Assembly (NCBI GenBank): GCA_946411385.1
Contig: CAMKDV010000006.1
Span: forward strand, 118,779 to 182,778
DNA: 64,000 nt
Source of the DNA: an uncultured Bacteroidales bacterium
Lineage (GTDB): Bacteria; Bacteroidota; Bacteroidia; Bacteroidales; Paludibacteraceae
Direction: 5' to 3'
Positions 55,581 through 64,000 of the stretch are shown here, piece after piece (the stretch's first letter is position 1; the number at the start of each line of letters is the position of its first letter). The notes beneath the pieces are model-generated. The model searched no databases, had not been told where the DNA came from, and saw only the letters and a program-made list of their open reading frames with translations. The translations under genes and the position numbers were made by a program.

Positions 55581-56704
55581 AAGGCGCTGAATGAGATGGT
55601 GTTGTTCTTGATATCAATCGTTATGCTCCAGTTGCCGGCAGACGGGATGAGCCACTTGTTGTCGGGGTCACCCGTGTGGATGTCGTAACTGCCGTTCTCC
55701 GCAGGAGCGCAATCGGGCGTGGGGGCATAGATCATCTCGCCCGACCAGTCGTGTTTGATCTCCGTGGGGAACTTAATCTGCCCGGCATTGAGCGGTCCTT
55801 CGTAGGTAAAGACATCCACCTGCGGGTGTGAGAGTTCGGTAATGGCATCCCAACTCCAACCACCAGGAGTAGCATCACCAATCATATAGATATGGCTGTA
55901 TGTTTCCTCTACCGGCGGCTCGCTATGCGAGATGATAACCATGGTCAGCGATCGGGTGTCCACCTCAATGGTGTAATTACCGGAGTATGGAATCTGCCAT
56001 TTGAAGTCGGGGTAGTCCTCTTCGTTCTCGCGATAGTGCATCACTTTAGGATCCGTCTCGTCACTAACATAACACGGCAGCCAACTCTCGGTGGAGGTGA
56101 GTAGTTTGAACTCGCCTTGATACATTGGTCCGCTCCATGTGTAGTGACCAGGATCGTCATAATCAATGAGCATGCTTGTAGCCCGCTCAAGCGACCATCC
56201 ATTCGGTGTGGCATCGCCGATGAGGTATAACTCCGGTACGGGTGTTTTGAGTTTGACGACGAGCTTGATAACCGGTGAAACCTGTTCGTCGCCCGTCTTG
56301 ACCACCTTGGCGCGTACGCGCATCTCAAAGGTATAGAACTGCTCCTCCTGTATGTCGGCAAATGCCTGCTTGAGCGTATCTGCCAACATATCATGGCTGA
56401 ACACTATGGTGCGGTCCATGGTGCGGCCTATAAGCAGTTGGAGTCCTGAGGCAAAGGCGTTACCAGCCTTGTCGATATCTATCGTATAAGCGATAGCCGA
56501 GCCTGTACCGTTGTTCGTGCCGGCAGTCCACGTGAGTTGCAGAGCAGCCTGACCGGCTAACTGCGGTTTGCAGATGACGGTATCGGCAGAAGAGGTAAGA
56601 ATAAGTGCCTCATCACGCTTGGGATCATCTACCGGTTGCTCGCATGCTGTCAGTGCGCAAAGCGCAAACGACAGGAAACAGAGTATATATTTCGTCGTTT
56701 TCAT
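55577..56704 (-). CDS. SusE-like outer-membrane glycan-binding lipoprotein
   Basis: 375 aa with lipobox CALTAC (Cys21). An N-terminal SusE-type Ig domain (about 35-155, LQLTWTAGTNNGTGSAIAYTIDID) is followed by two starch-binding-like modules that both start LIGDATPNGWS/MIGDATPGGWS (about 168-275 and 285-375). Each includes aromatic strands (YTWSGPMYQGEFKLL, FTYEGPLNAGQIKF). It should sit on the cell surface and hold alpha-glucan for the SusC/SusD pair. Its start shares one base with the SusD stop, and its stop overlaps the GH66 start by 4 nt. Confidence 0.92.
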
Positions 56705-58248
56705 TAGTAGCCGGGATTTTGGGTTAATAATTCGTTTGCCTCAATCTCCTGCATCGGTATCGGGAACAGCAGATGCTTGGATGTAGCATTGGTTTTGCCG
56801 ATGGAGTGCAGGAAGTTAAGTGCATAGTTATTCGGATAACGGATCATGTCGAACCAACGGTGTCCCTCAAAGGCAAGTTCGATACGTCGTTCATGGATGA
56901 TCTTGTCGCGCATCTGCGCTTGCGACAGGCCTTCCACTTGGCTGCGGTTGCTGAGGCCTGCACGTTTGCGCACCTGATAGAGCGGCGCTTCGGCTTCGGT
57001 GGTACGTCCGAGTTCGTTGAGCGCTTCCGCCTGCATGAGCAGTACATCCGCATAACGGGTAACTACCCAGTTCTGGTTACTGGTGTTGTAGTCCGGCGAC
57101 TGCGTTTTGGTGAGCAGGAACTTGCGGACATTATAGCCTGTCGTGGAGTAACTGCTTGAATAGGTATAGCCGTCAAATGTCGGACATCCGGCATAGAAGA
57201 GGGTCTTGTCGCGTCGGAGATCACCGGGTTCGTACTGACCGGCGAACTCAGGTGTAGGCTGGTTCCAGCCGTAGCAACCGGCCGCCATACCTGAGTTACG
57301 CGGCCCTTGGAACGGACTGATCCACGAAGCCTGGTTCTCGTTGGACCAGAAGTCGTGATTCGTCTTGCCGTAATACTGAATCTCGAAGATTGACTCTACC
57401 CCATTCTGCTTGGCGGGATTGAAGTTGTCGGCATAGTCGGCAGCTAACTGGTAGCCCATGGATGTTATCTCTTCGCAGATCCTTACCACCTCGTTGTACT
57501 TGGCAACATCAGGCTGATAGGTCAGATAGACACGTGCCAGTTCTACCATGGCGGCTTCTTTGCTAGCACGCCCAACGTTCTTTGTGCCGTAGGCGCTACG
57601 TTGCGGCAGACGGGCTATAGCCTCCTGTAAATCAGAAATAATCAGCGCATACACTTCATCAACCGAGGCACGAGGCATCTTCAGGTTGCTGTCAGATGTG
57701 AGCGGCTCGGTAGGCATCGGTACACCACCGAACAAACGAACCAATATGAAATAGTAATGTGCGCGCAAGAAATGTGCCTCACCGAGCATGCGATTCTTAA
57801 GATCGTTCTCTATCTGCATTGAGGGCACCTCTTTCAACACGAAGTTACAACGCAATATTCCCGGTGAAGGTCCGCGCCAGAGATCAAGTGCGGCGAAGTT
57901 GTCGGCTGTGGCAATGAAGTTAGCCATTTCAACCGTCTCCAAGCCGTCCGAGCCACCGCCTGCACCCACCACGCTTTCGTTGGCAATAATATCCAGCGTC
58001 CAGATACGCATGTTGTACAACTTCGCCCATTGCAATGGCTGATAGCAGGCATTGACAGCCGCCTCGGCATCCGCTTCGGTCTGGAACCCGTTGGTGGTAT
58101 CCACCGAATCCCATGGTTGACGCTCAAGGAAGTTGCAGGATGTGAGCACTAACGCTGTCAGACCGGCTATAAATAGCCTGTATGACCACTTTGTTGTTAG
58201 ACCGCCCTTCGGGCTGTTAGATATATTCTTTCTCATAATCGTAGGCAT
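56704..58248 (-). CDS. SusD/RagB-family lipoprotein (dextran locus)
   Basis: 514 aa. Lipobox LVLTSC (Cys38). Motifs: MRIWTLDIIANESV, EAHFLRAHYYFILVRLFGGVPM, YADVLLMQAEALNELGR and the C-terminal HRWFDMIRYPNNYAL...LFPIPMQEIEANELLTQNPGY. The n-region is unusually long because a palindromic element (58198-58220) encodes SNSPKGGLTT before the hydrophobic core. The core RLFIAGLTA is itself encoded by a repeat shared with the other SusD gene. MRKN at residue 5 is an alternative start but still includes the element. It works with the SusC encoded just upstream (one-base overlap). Confidence 0.93.
   Translation of the reverse strand: MPTIMRKNISNSPKGGLTTKWSYRLFIAGLTALVLTSCNFLERQPWDSVDTTNGFQTEADAEAAVNACYQPLQWAKLYNMRIWTLDIIANESVVGAGGGSDGLETVEMANFIATADNFAALDLWRGPSPGILRCNFVLKEVPSMQIENDLKNRMLGEAHFLRAHYYFILVRLFGGVPMPTEPLTSDSNLKMPRASVDEVYALIISDLQEAIARLPQRSAYGTKNVGRASKEAAMVELARVYLTYQPDVAKYNEVVRICEEITSMGYQLAADYADNFNPAKQNGVESIFEIQYYGKTNHDFWSNENQASWISPFQGPRNSGMAAGCYGWNQPTPEFAGQYEPGDLRRDKTLFYAGCPTFDGYTYSSSYSTTGYNVRKFLLTKTQSPDYNTSNQNWVVTRYADVLLMQAEALNELGRTTEAEAPLYQVRKRAGLSNRSQVEGLSQAQMRDKIIHERRIELAFEGHRWFDMIRYPNNYALNFLHSIGKTNATSKHLLFPIPMQEIEANELLTQNPGY
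58155..58225. repeat. Repeat-encoded signal-peptide region of SusD
   Basis: CAGACCGGCTATAAATAGCC (also at 31213-31235 in the other SusD) is followed by TTAGACCGCCCTTCGGGCTG (also at 24565-24590 in GH36). Both are hairpins, and both are translated in frame. Confidence 0.8.
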
Positions 58249-61220
58249 TAGAAGGTGATATTAAGTCCGAAGGTGAAGTTACGCGTGAGAGGATAAACAT
58301 TGCTGTCAATACCGCTGCCTCCGACTTCCGGATCAAGACCTGTGTAGCGTGTGAGCGTGTAGAGGTTCTGACCTGATATAGAGAAACGCACCTCGTCCAT
58401 GAGGGCTTTCTTGGTATATTGCTTGGGCAGCGTATAACTTACAGTAATGCTCTTGAGTCGCAGGTAATCACCCGATTCAAGGAATCGGTCACTGACCCGA
58501 TTGTTCTTGTTCGGATCACTGAACACTGCACGCGGCACGGTAGTGTTGGTGTTATCCGGACGCCAGCGGTCGAGCACCGTAGTCATCTGGTTCTGGGCTA
58601 CGGACATCGCCTCAAGGGTGGAACGGTTGCCATTGTAAATCTTGTTACCGGCTGCGCCTTGCAGATACACTTCGATGCTAACTCCGTAGAAATCAAAACT
58701 ATTGCTCATCGAGAACGTCCATGCCGGTGTGGGCGAACCGAGTATGGTACGGTCGTCTTCATTGATCACGCCATCACCGTTGAGGTCTTTGAAGCGGATG
58801 TCACCGGGTTGCGTACTGGTGTACTTATCGCTACCTATGGTCTGCACAGCGTGGGCATCGATCTCTGCCTGCGTCTGGAATATACCGTCCGTCACGTAGC
58901 CATAGAACGCTGCAACGGGATAGCCCACCTTGTGAATATTGCAGTCGAAGTACATCGGCACATCGTCGTTGAGTGACAGGATACGGTTGCGGTTGTAGGC
59001 AAAGTTCACCGTAGTAGTCCATGTGAAATTGCTATTCTTAATATTCATGCTGTTCAGGCTGACCTCCACACCGGAGTTACGCATCCTTCCCGCATTGATA
59101 TTTGGCACTGCTTCATCGGAATAACCGCTGCTGATTGGTACAGACATCGGCACGAGCATATCATTTGTATTCTTGATGTAGTAATCGACATTCGCATGCA
59201 GGCGCTGGTCAAACAGCGACAAGTCTAAGCCAATATTGTATTGTTCCACAGTCTCCCAGCGCACATTCGGGTTAGGCAGCACCCATGGAGCAAGTCCGGG
59301 AACCTGCTTGTCACCGAACACGTACTGTACGGTCTGCAATTGGCTGGCATAAGCATAGTTGCCGACACTGGCTTGGTTACCCGTCTGACCGTAACCGGCA
59401 CGTAACTTGAGATCGGTGAGCCAGAACGATTTTTCGAACCACTGCTCCTCACTTATTCTCCATGCTGCAGCTACGGAAGGGAACACGCCCCAACGGTTCT
59501 TTTTTGCAAAACGGCTTGAACCGTCGGCACGCACCGTAGCGGTAATCATATATCGGTTCGCGTACCCGTACGTGGCGCGCGCCATGAACGAGAGCAATGA
59601 CCATTGGCTGCGGTTGCCGCCTATGGTCGGTTCCAACAGACCGTTACTAAGCTGGCTGGCGGTCTGAGAGATGAAGCCCTGTACAGCGCCATTCATAAAC
59701 TCGTAGGTATTCGCCTGCATTGACGAACCGATCATAGCCGTAATGGAGTGTTGGTTAATCGTCTTGTTGAAAGTCAACGTATTATCCCACAGCCATGTAA
59801 TGCTCTTGTTGAAACTACGGCTACGCTCCGACTCCGGCTGAGCAATGGGCTGCCAGTCATATTGCGGAGTCCATCCTTCGGAATCCCAGAACAACATTTG
59901 CATGCCAAACGTTGTTCGAAAGATGAGCCAGTCAATAGGAGTAATCTCGGCGTAGATGTTACCTAACAGATTATAACCCTTGGTCTGACTGCTGTTCTCC
60001 ATCATCTTGCCGATAGGGTTAGCTATGTCACCTACGTACATTGCCAGGCCGACCGGTCCTGCCCATGAGCCGTCTTCGTTCTTGATGGGTTGTGTAGGCA
60101 GGGCACGCATGGTGTTCTGTATGTCATAGTTGCCCTGCGCTTTGATGTCGTGGTTCAGACTTAACTTGTGCCCGAAACGCAACCAGTCAAACAGTTTGGT
60201 GTCATGGTTGAACTGCAAGGTAATACGCTTGTAATCAGTGGTCTTAATGATACCTTTCTGATCAAAATATGCGCCGGATACGTAGAAGTTGCTCTTCTCT
60301 GTACCACCGCTATAGCTGATGGCGTAGTTCTGCGTGGGAGCAAACTGATAAAGTTCGCTCATCCAATCCGTACCATCGCCCAAAGCGGTCGGGTCGGCAA
60401 ACGCAGGGTTCTGCGGCTGACCGGCAGCAGCCATCATCTCATTGTGCAGCGAGGCAAACTGATAGGCCTTGAGCAGTGGTAATGTTCGCTGAATCTGGTC
60501 AAAACCGAACGAGGCTTTCAAGCTGATGTGTCCCTTCTCGTTGCTACCTTTCTTGGTGGTGATGATTACTACACCATACGCACCGCGCGAACCATATATA
60601 GCCGTAGCCGAGGCATCTTTGAGTACATCCACACTGGCAACATCATCCATGTTGATCATGTTTAGCGGAACATCAGTTGGTACACCGTCAATCACAATCA
60701 GCGGTTCGGAGTTGTTGATACTGCCAATACCACGAATGTTCAGGCTCACATTGCTACCCGGTGCACCGGAACCGGTAACCTGCAGACCGGCAGCACGCCC
60801 TTCCAAAGCAGCACCAAGCGATGGTGACGGTTGCTTCTGCAGATCCTTGTCGCTAACCTGAGCGATACTACCAGTCAAGTCACTCTTTTTCTGTACGCCG
60901 TAACCGATTACAACCACCTCTTCCAAGAGTTCGGTACTTTCTGTAAGAGTGATGTTGACAGGTTCGCTGCCAACCACTTCCAACTCTTTCGTGTCATAGC
61001 CCATGTAACTGACTACAATCGTAGCCGGAGTGGCTACATCAATGGCAAAATTGCCGTCAAAATCTGTAATCGTTCCTATGGTCGTACCTTTAACCATAAC
61101 GTTCACACCGATTAGCGGCTCACCTGTGTTATCCACAACAACGCCACTAACCTGCGCCCGGACCGACAAGACGATACATAGCAGAATGCTTAGAATGGAG
61201 AAAAATCGAATACTCTTCAT
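58248..61220 (-). CDS. SusC/RagA-family TonB-dependent transporter (dextran locus)
   Basis: 990 aa. Signal peptide (SILLCIVLSVRA), carboxypeptidase-regulatory-like domain (about 23-95, VSGVVVDNTGEPLIGVNVMV), plug with VVVIGYGVQKKSDLTGSIAQ and the SusC box KDASATAIYGSRGAYGVVIITT, then the barrel ending FTFGLNITF. It imports alpha-gluco-oligosaccharides. It is the first gene of a long operon. The -7 box at 61270-61277 and GTACATG direct repeats further upstream are the likely control region for the SusR-like protein encoded next door. Confidence 0.96.
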   Translation of the reverse strand: MKSIRFFSILSILLCIVLSVRAQVSGVVVDNTGEPLIGVNVMVKGTTIGTITDFDGNFAIDVATPATIVVSYMGYDTKELEVVGSEPVNITLTESTELLEEVVVIGYGVQKKSDLTGSIAQVSDKDLQKQPSPSLGAALEGRAAGLQVTGSGAPGSNVSLNIRGIGSINNSEPLIVIDGVPTDVPLNMINMDDVASVDVLKDASATAIYGSRGAYGVVIITTKKGSNEKGHISLKASFGFDQIQRTLPLLKAYQFASLHNEMMAAAGQPQNPAFADPTALGDGTDWMSELYQFAPTQNYAISYSGGTEKSNFYVSGAYFDQKGIIKTTDYKRITLQFNHDTKLFDWLRFGHKLSLNHDIKAQGNYDIQNTMRALPTQPIKNEDGSWAGPVGLAMYVGDIANPIGKMMENSSQTKGYNLLGNIYAEITPIDWLIFRTTFGMQMLFWDSEGWTPQYDWQPIAQPESERSRSFNKSITWLWDNTLTFNKTINQHSITAMIGSSMQANTYEFMNGAVQGFISQTASQLSNGLLEPTIGGNRSQWSLLSFMARATYGYANRYMITATVRADGSSRFAKKNRWGVFPSVAAAWRISEEQWFEKSFWLTDLKLRAGYGQTGNQASVGNYAYASQLQTVQYVFGDKQVPGLAPWVLPNPNVRWETVEQYNIGLDLSLFDQRLHANVDYYIKNTNDMLVPMSVPISSGYSDEAVPNINAGRMRNSGVEVSLNSMNIKNSNFTWTTTVNFAYNRNRILSLNDDVPMYFDCNIHKVGYPVAAFYGYVTDGIFQTQAEIDAHAVQTIGSDKYTSTQPGDIRFKDLNGDGVINEDDRTILGSPTPAWTFSMSNSFDFYGVSIEVYLQGAAGNKIYNGNRSTLEAMSVAQNQMTTVLDRWRPDNTNTTVPRAVFSDPNKNNRVSDRFLESGDYLRLKSITVSYTLPKQYTKKALMDEVRFSISGQNLYTLTRYTGLDPEVGGSGIDSNVYPLTRNFTFGLNITF

Positions 61221-61269
61221 ACGTATCGGATTGTTAATTTTTCATGATATCTGTTTTCTAAAAACGATG

Positions 61270-61277
61270 CAAAGTTA
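61270..61277 (-). promoter_or_regulatory. -7 box (TAACTTTG) of the dextran operon
   Basis: Minus-strand TAACTTTGCATCG, 50 nt upstream of SusC, preceded by a T/A tract and a GCGTTCGCGC inverted repeat. Confidence 0.65.
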
Positions 61278-61326
61278 CTACTTTTTTTTCAAATACGCAA
61301 TAGCGCGAACGCAAAAAGTAGTGGAT

Positions 61327-61368
61327 TTTGCATGTACAAAACCCACATTTTGCTGATTTTCATGTACG
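61327..61368 (-). promoter_or_regulatory. Candidate operator: GTACATG-AAAATC direct repeats
   Basis: GTACATGCAAAATC and GTACATGAAAATC lie 30 bp apart on the minus strand, about 55-90 nt upstream of the -7 box. A second repeat pair, AAAAAGTAGTG (about 61314 and 61392), brackets them. This fits a site for the SusR-like regulator. Confidence 0.5.
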
Positions 61369-61414
61369 AATGAGTTAGCCCGCCGCAAGAAAAAAGTAGT
61401 GAACCAAACATAGC

Positions 61415-61444
61415 AAAAAGGCCGCTTTAGAGCATTGCGACCTT
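61415..61444 (-). terminator. Terminator overlapping the regulator stop
   Basis: AAGGTCGCAATGC/GCGGCCTT with the stop codon inside the loop region, followed by TTTTTGC on the minus strand. Confidence 0.7.
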
Positions 61445-63001
61445 CTTTTCGAAACTATCCCTATCCCCTTTAGCCAGATTTCGCATACGCGTGCGAGCAT
61501 TAAATATAGTAGATAAAGAGTAGCGCAGGAACGATGCTATCTTAGCGCTGTCAGTAATTCCCAAACGGATACAACATAGTACACGCAGGTCCGTATTGAG
61601 TTGTTCGCCCGACTTGATGCGGAACTCTGTGCCATCCACCAGCAACTGCTTGACATCGTTAATGAAGTTGGGAAAGATATTGAGGAACGCCTCGTCGAAA
61701 TTGCGATAGAAGGTCGCCAACTGTTCTTGAGTAAAATGGTGCGAAGCCAGTTCCTGTTGCACCTTGGCTATCTCGTTGTTCTTGAATTGCTGATTCAATG
61801 CTTTGCGCCACGAGTCGAAGCGGTCAATCAGCAGCGACGACATCTCCATATACCGACCGACATACATGGCTTTAATCTGGTCACTTTCCTTTAATTCGGA
61901 GTAAGTCACCTGCAATTGTTTGTTCAGCGATGCCAACCGCCTGCGCTGACGGGCATTGTACAGCAGGAACACCGCCAGCAATGCGACTACAAGCACTATA
62001 CTACTCATAAATCCTATCAGCAGTCGGTGGTGAACCTGTTCATGCCGCTGGTAGGCGCTCTCAATAATAGGATAAAGCATGCCCAACTCAATAGTTCGGC
62101 CGCGAGCACAGCCGGCCTTGGCATCCTCAATGGCACAACGCATATAGCGGTAAGCATTTTCAATATCACCTGAGTGATATAATAGTAATGCCAACTCACG
62201 CAGAGATATATACTCCCGGATTGCAGCCTGCATATCGCTGCAAGCTGAGATGATCAGCTGCTCTTTCTCTTGATCTGTCATGCCCAGCTTATGGTATATC
62301 TGTGCCTTGGTGATAGCACAGATCGCCTGCTGGTCTGCACTGATAGAGTGTTGAGATTCATATCGGCTCAGCAATTCAAGAGCCTCGGTGTACTGCCCCT
62401 CCGCACATAGCCCGTCGGCATGCACTACCTCTTGATAGAACGAACCGGGCTCTTGCACCTGCATCAACGAGTCGGTATAAAGCCGCTTAAGAGAGAGATA
62501 GGAAGTCTGCTGGGCCTCAGATATAGCAAAATCAGCCATCAATCCGTATAGCGTGCGACGAAGATTGTAATAATACGGATACAACACATCTATCACTCCT
62601 TTTGCTGACGATGAATCAAGATATTGAATAGCATCATGATACATACCTAAACGCATCATCACTTCCGACATATTCATCTGCGCCGCTTCCCGATAAAACT
62701 CGTCATCAATGCTTCGAGATAGAGCCAGACGTTTGTCTGCATATACAAGTTGCGAATCAATATTGAACGCACGGTAGCGGTCAAATATCTGCCCGTAGCG
62801 CTCAAAACGGTCTCGGTCGTTCAACTGCTCCATCGGTATCCGACACAACGAATCCAAGTCGTTTTGGTGATGGGCATGAATGGCATAACGCCCTTCAATT
62901 AAGTAATCTAACTCACACAGAGCCGTATCTTGCTTTTGACACGCTACCATCATGACTAAAAAGGTCAGGAGGAAAATATAAGTACATCTCATTTTTTTCA
63001 T
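61427..63001 (-). CDS. SusR-like membrane regulator (TPR, transmembrane, C-terminal DUF6377/HTH)
   Basis: 524 aa. A signal or anchor segment (FLLTFLVMMVAC) is followed by a TPR-type helical sensor region (about 30-315, e.g. AAQMNMSEVMMRLGMYHDAIQYL), one transmembrane helix (about 330-352, IGFMSSIVLVVALLAVFLLY) and a coiled-coil (RRLASLNKQLQVTYSELKES). The C-terminal cytoplasmic domain ends with a helix-turn-helix-like NTDLRVLCCIRLGITDSAKIASFLRYSLSTIFNARTRMR. This is the layout of SusR-type regulators, which sense sugar in the periplasm and switch on sus operons. The divergence from its target is only a 206-nt gap, same strand, with its own promoter (63043-63050). Confidence 0.88.
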   Translation of the reverse strand: MKKMRCTYIFLLTFLVMMVACQKQDTALCELDYLIEGRYAIHAHHQNDLDSLCRIPMEQLNDRDRFERYGQIFDRYRAFNIDSQLVYADKRLALSRSIDDEFYREAAQMNMSEVMMRLGMYHDAIQYLDSSSAKGVIDVLYPYYYNLRRTLYGLMADFAISEAQQTSYLSLKRLYTDSLMQVQEPGSFYQEVVHADGLCAEGQYTEALELLSRYESQHSISADQQAICAITKAQIYHKLGMTDQEKEQLIISACSDMQAAIREYISLRELALLLYHSGDIENAYRYMRCAIEDAKAGCARGRTIELGMLYPIIESAYQRHEQVHHRLLIGFMSSIVLVVALLAVFLLYNARQRRRLASLNKQLQVTYSELKESDQIKAMYVGRYMEMSSLLIDRFDSWRKALNQQFKNNEIAKVQQELASHHFTQEQLATFYRNFDEAFLNIFPNFINDVKQLLVDGTEFRIKSGEQLNTDLRVLCCIRLGITDSAKIASFLRYSLSTIFNARTRMRNLAKGDRDSFEKKVAML

Positions 63002-63042
63002 GGTAAACAGCTATTGCGACAACGACAAAAAATAAAAGCCGA

Positions 63043-63050
63043 CAAAGGTA
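63043..63050 (-). promoter_or_regulatory. -7 box (TACCTTTG) of the SusR-like gene
   Basis: Minus-strand TACCTTTGTCGG, 41 nt upstream of the start. Preceded by a T10 tract and TTGCATATTTGTA, the same arrangement as upstream of the AraC-type gene. Confidence 0.65.
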
Positions 63051-63187
63051 CAAAAAAAAATACAAATATGCAAGAGGGAGGTGAATATTTTTGCAAAAAG
63101 GAAGAGAAAAGCGGAAAAATTAACGGGAAAGGCGATTAGAGGTTACAAAATGTGACCGAGATGCAAAATACGGTTCGGTGGAAAGGA

Positions 63188-63218
63188 CACCCCACTGCAC
63201 GTTGATTGTGGGGACCCC
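63188..63218. repeat. 31-bp GGGGACCCC element (non-coding copy)
   Basis: Matches the element inside GH26 (23172-23202) at 29 of 31 positions. Confidence 0.85.
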
Positions 63219-63327
63219 GGGCGCACCGAGAGCAAGACAGCATAGCATATAATGCGCTCAATAGTGAGCGCAAAGTGCACGATGTGGGCGGCTCTGAGAA
63301 GCCGCTGTCCGAATACATGTCTGGGGC

Positions 63328-63381
63328 GGAGCGACGCTCCCCGCTGCTCCATCCGTTCGAAGTGCCAAGTCAAGGCACTTC
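63328..63381. repeat. Paired hairpins GGAGCG/CGCTCC and GAAGTGCC/GGCACTTC
   Basis: Same order and spacing as 41874-41927. The second stem differs by one pair (A-T to G-C) that changes on both sides. Confidence 0.85.
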
Positions 63382-63606
63382 TCCATGGACGCAATGAACG
63401 AAGAAAGGCGATGGATACCTGCATGACATGCAGGGGGAATGGACAAAATAACTTGCGACTGACGGCGCAAGCACTCAACAAAAACAGATAGACTCGCTCA
63501 TGAAATCGCGAGCACATAACACCCTACTCTACAGCGCACGCCTACCTAAAAGACAAATAATAAACATTGCCACCGGAAGACGCGTTCGCCAACGCAATCG
63601 CACCGG

Positions 63607-63623
63607 ATGCCGCTAGGCGGCAT
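63607..63623. repeat. Palindromic hairpin ATGCCGC-TAG-GCGGCAT
   Basis: Third copy of the element at 3398 and 41824. The CACCGG flank is shared with the 3.4-kb copy. Confidence 0.75.
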
Positions 63624-63722
63624 AAAAGCGATGCGTGCCTCCGCTTTCCCCAAAAAGTGCACTACGTTAGCGCTCTTTGGGGTCCCCTTTGAAGGGTGGG
63701 TCGGGTGGGAAAACTACTGCAT

Positions 63723-63844
63723 GGAAGACAGGTGATCAACGCAATGATACAATGTATGGAAGACAGGTAGCCATTGTAACGGCATGCGATGCCGAGACCA
63801 CTGTTAAGGGTGGGTGGGCGGGTGAACTACAACAGGAAGACAGG
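63723..63844. repeat. GGAAGACAGG repeats, three copies
   Basis: Start at 63723, 63758 and 63835. They are the inverse of the CCTGTCTTCC repeats at 38.7-38.9 kb and stand in the same position relative to a 5S terminator. Confidence 0.75.
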
Positions 63845-63910
63845 AATCCAATGCTTGAATCCATTGTAAAGGCAAGCGGGAGAGTTGGTAGCATCGCACA
63901 CTAAATACAA

Positions 63911-63939
63911 CGAGCCCCCAAGACGAATCTCAGGGGCTC
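63911..63939 (-). terminator. 5S rRNA operon terminator
   Basis: GAGCCCCTGAG...CTTGGGGGCTCG stem followed by TTGTATTT on the minus strand, directly after the 5S 3' end. Confidence 0.8.
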
Positions 63940-63945
63940 TGAAAA

Positions 63946-64000
63946 TGGCGGCTACCTACTCTCCCACAACATGCAGTACCATCGGCGTTGCTGAGCTTAA
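63946..64000 (-). rRNA. rrf: 5S ribosomal RNA, 3' part (cut by window edge)
   Basis: The minus strand reads TTAAGCTCAGCAACGCCGAT, TACTGCATG, then GGGAGAGTAGGTAGCCGCC, the conserved 3' half of Bacteroidales 5S. The TTAAGCTC upstream of the break point matches a normal 5S better than the two internal fragments, so this is probably the genuine end of an rRNA operon lying to the right. Confidence 0.8.

Larger units (their letters stand above)
63002..63945. other. Non-coding, repeat- and hairpin-rich region
   Basis: About 940 nt with no credible gene. It holds the promoter of the SusR-like gene, the GGGGACCCC element (63188-63218), hairpins at 63328-63381 and 63607-63623, a GCGCTCTTTGGGG-type hairpin near 63650-63692, three GGAAGACAGG repeats and a 5S terminator. 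Confidence 0.7.

Noticed and set aside
63136..63517. Short minus-strand frames near the right end
   Set aside because: They run through hairpin repeats, differ in frame between repeat copies and show no protein-like pattern.

Overview
The window looks like a chromosomal piece of a carbohydrate-degrading gut- or rumen-type Bacteroidales (Bacteroidota). The signs are two SusC/SusD systems, many lipobox lipoproteins, Bacteroidota-type -7 promoter boxes (TAnnTTTG) and almost no Shine-Dalgarno sites. Family or genus cannot be assigned from the sequence alone. Every protein gene I can support lies on the minus strand; long plus-strand frames are antisense shadows.

Layout from left to right. (1) 1-16.6 kb: two paralogous giant secreted proteins (one cut by the left edge, one of 3,259 aa), flanking an exported Mn-type pyrophosphatase-like lipoprotein, an L,D-transpeptidase-like lipoprotein, an unknown lipoprotein and a short M13-peptidase C-terminal remnant. 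(2) 16.9-37.6 kb: a complete-looking beta-mannan/galactomannan utilisation locus in three transcription units plus an AraC-type regulator. Two GH26 mannanases, a GH36 alpha-galactosidase and an AXE1-type esterase attack the polymer. SusC/SusD and three proteins made of an unrecognised repeated beta-module probably bind and import it. A cellobiose/mannobiose 2-epimerase, a GH130 mannosylglucose phosphorylase and ManA convert mannobiose to glucose, mannose-1-P and fructose-6-P. A TTGTGTCGG-type motif lies exactly 20 nt upstream of the -7 box of all three units. (3) 37.9-38.7 kb: two partial 5S rRNA 3' ends with terminators, arranged as long inverted repeats. (4) 38.9-44.4 kb: a run of small, mostly unrecognised genes resembling a domesticated phage or mobile module (DUF5675-like, holin-like, HNH, small HTH protein). 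They are separated by AT-rich repeats and carry a 20-bp palindrome as a candidate operator. (5) 44.5-63.0 kb: a dextran/alpha-glucan utilisation locus: SusR-like regulator, SusC, SusD, SusE-like, GH66, GH97, then two tandem-duplicated secreted proteins, tiny exported peptides and a large InlB-repeat surface protein broken by a frameshift at a five-base homopolymer. (6) 63.0-64.0 kb: non-coding, hairpin-rich DNA ending in the 3' part of a 5S rRNA.

The most unusual theme is repetitive DNA that is translated. Heptanucleotide runs, a palindromic GACCGCCC/GGGCTGTTAG element, a GGGGACCCC element and a TPSPSGEG-coding element sit in frame inside or at the ends of genes for GH130, the epimerase, ManA, GH26, GH36, GH97, SusC, SusD and the giant protein. 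Several signal peptides are partly built from them. Related hairpins in non-coding DNA show compensatory base changes between copies. A second theme is a shared short C-terminal tail on six secreted proteins from both loci and the giant protein.
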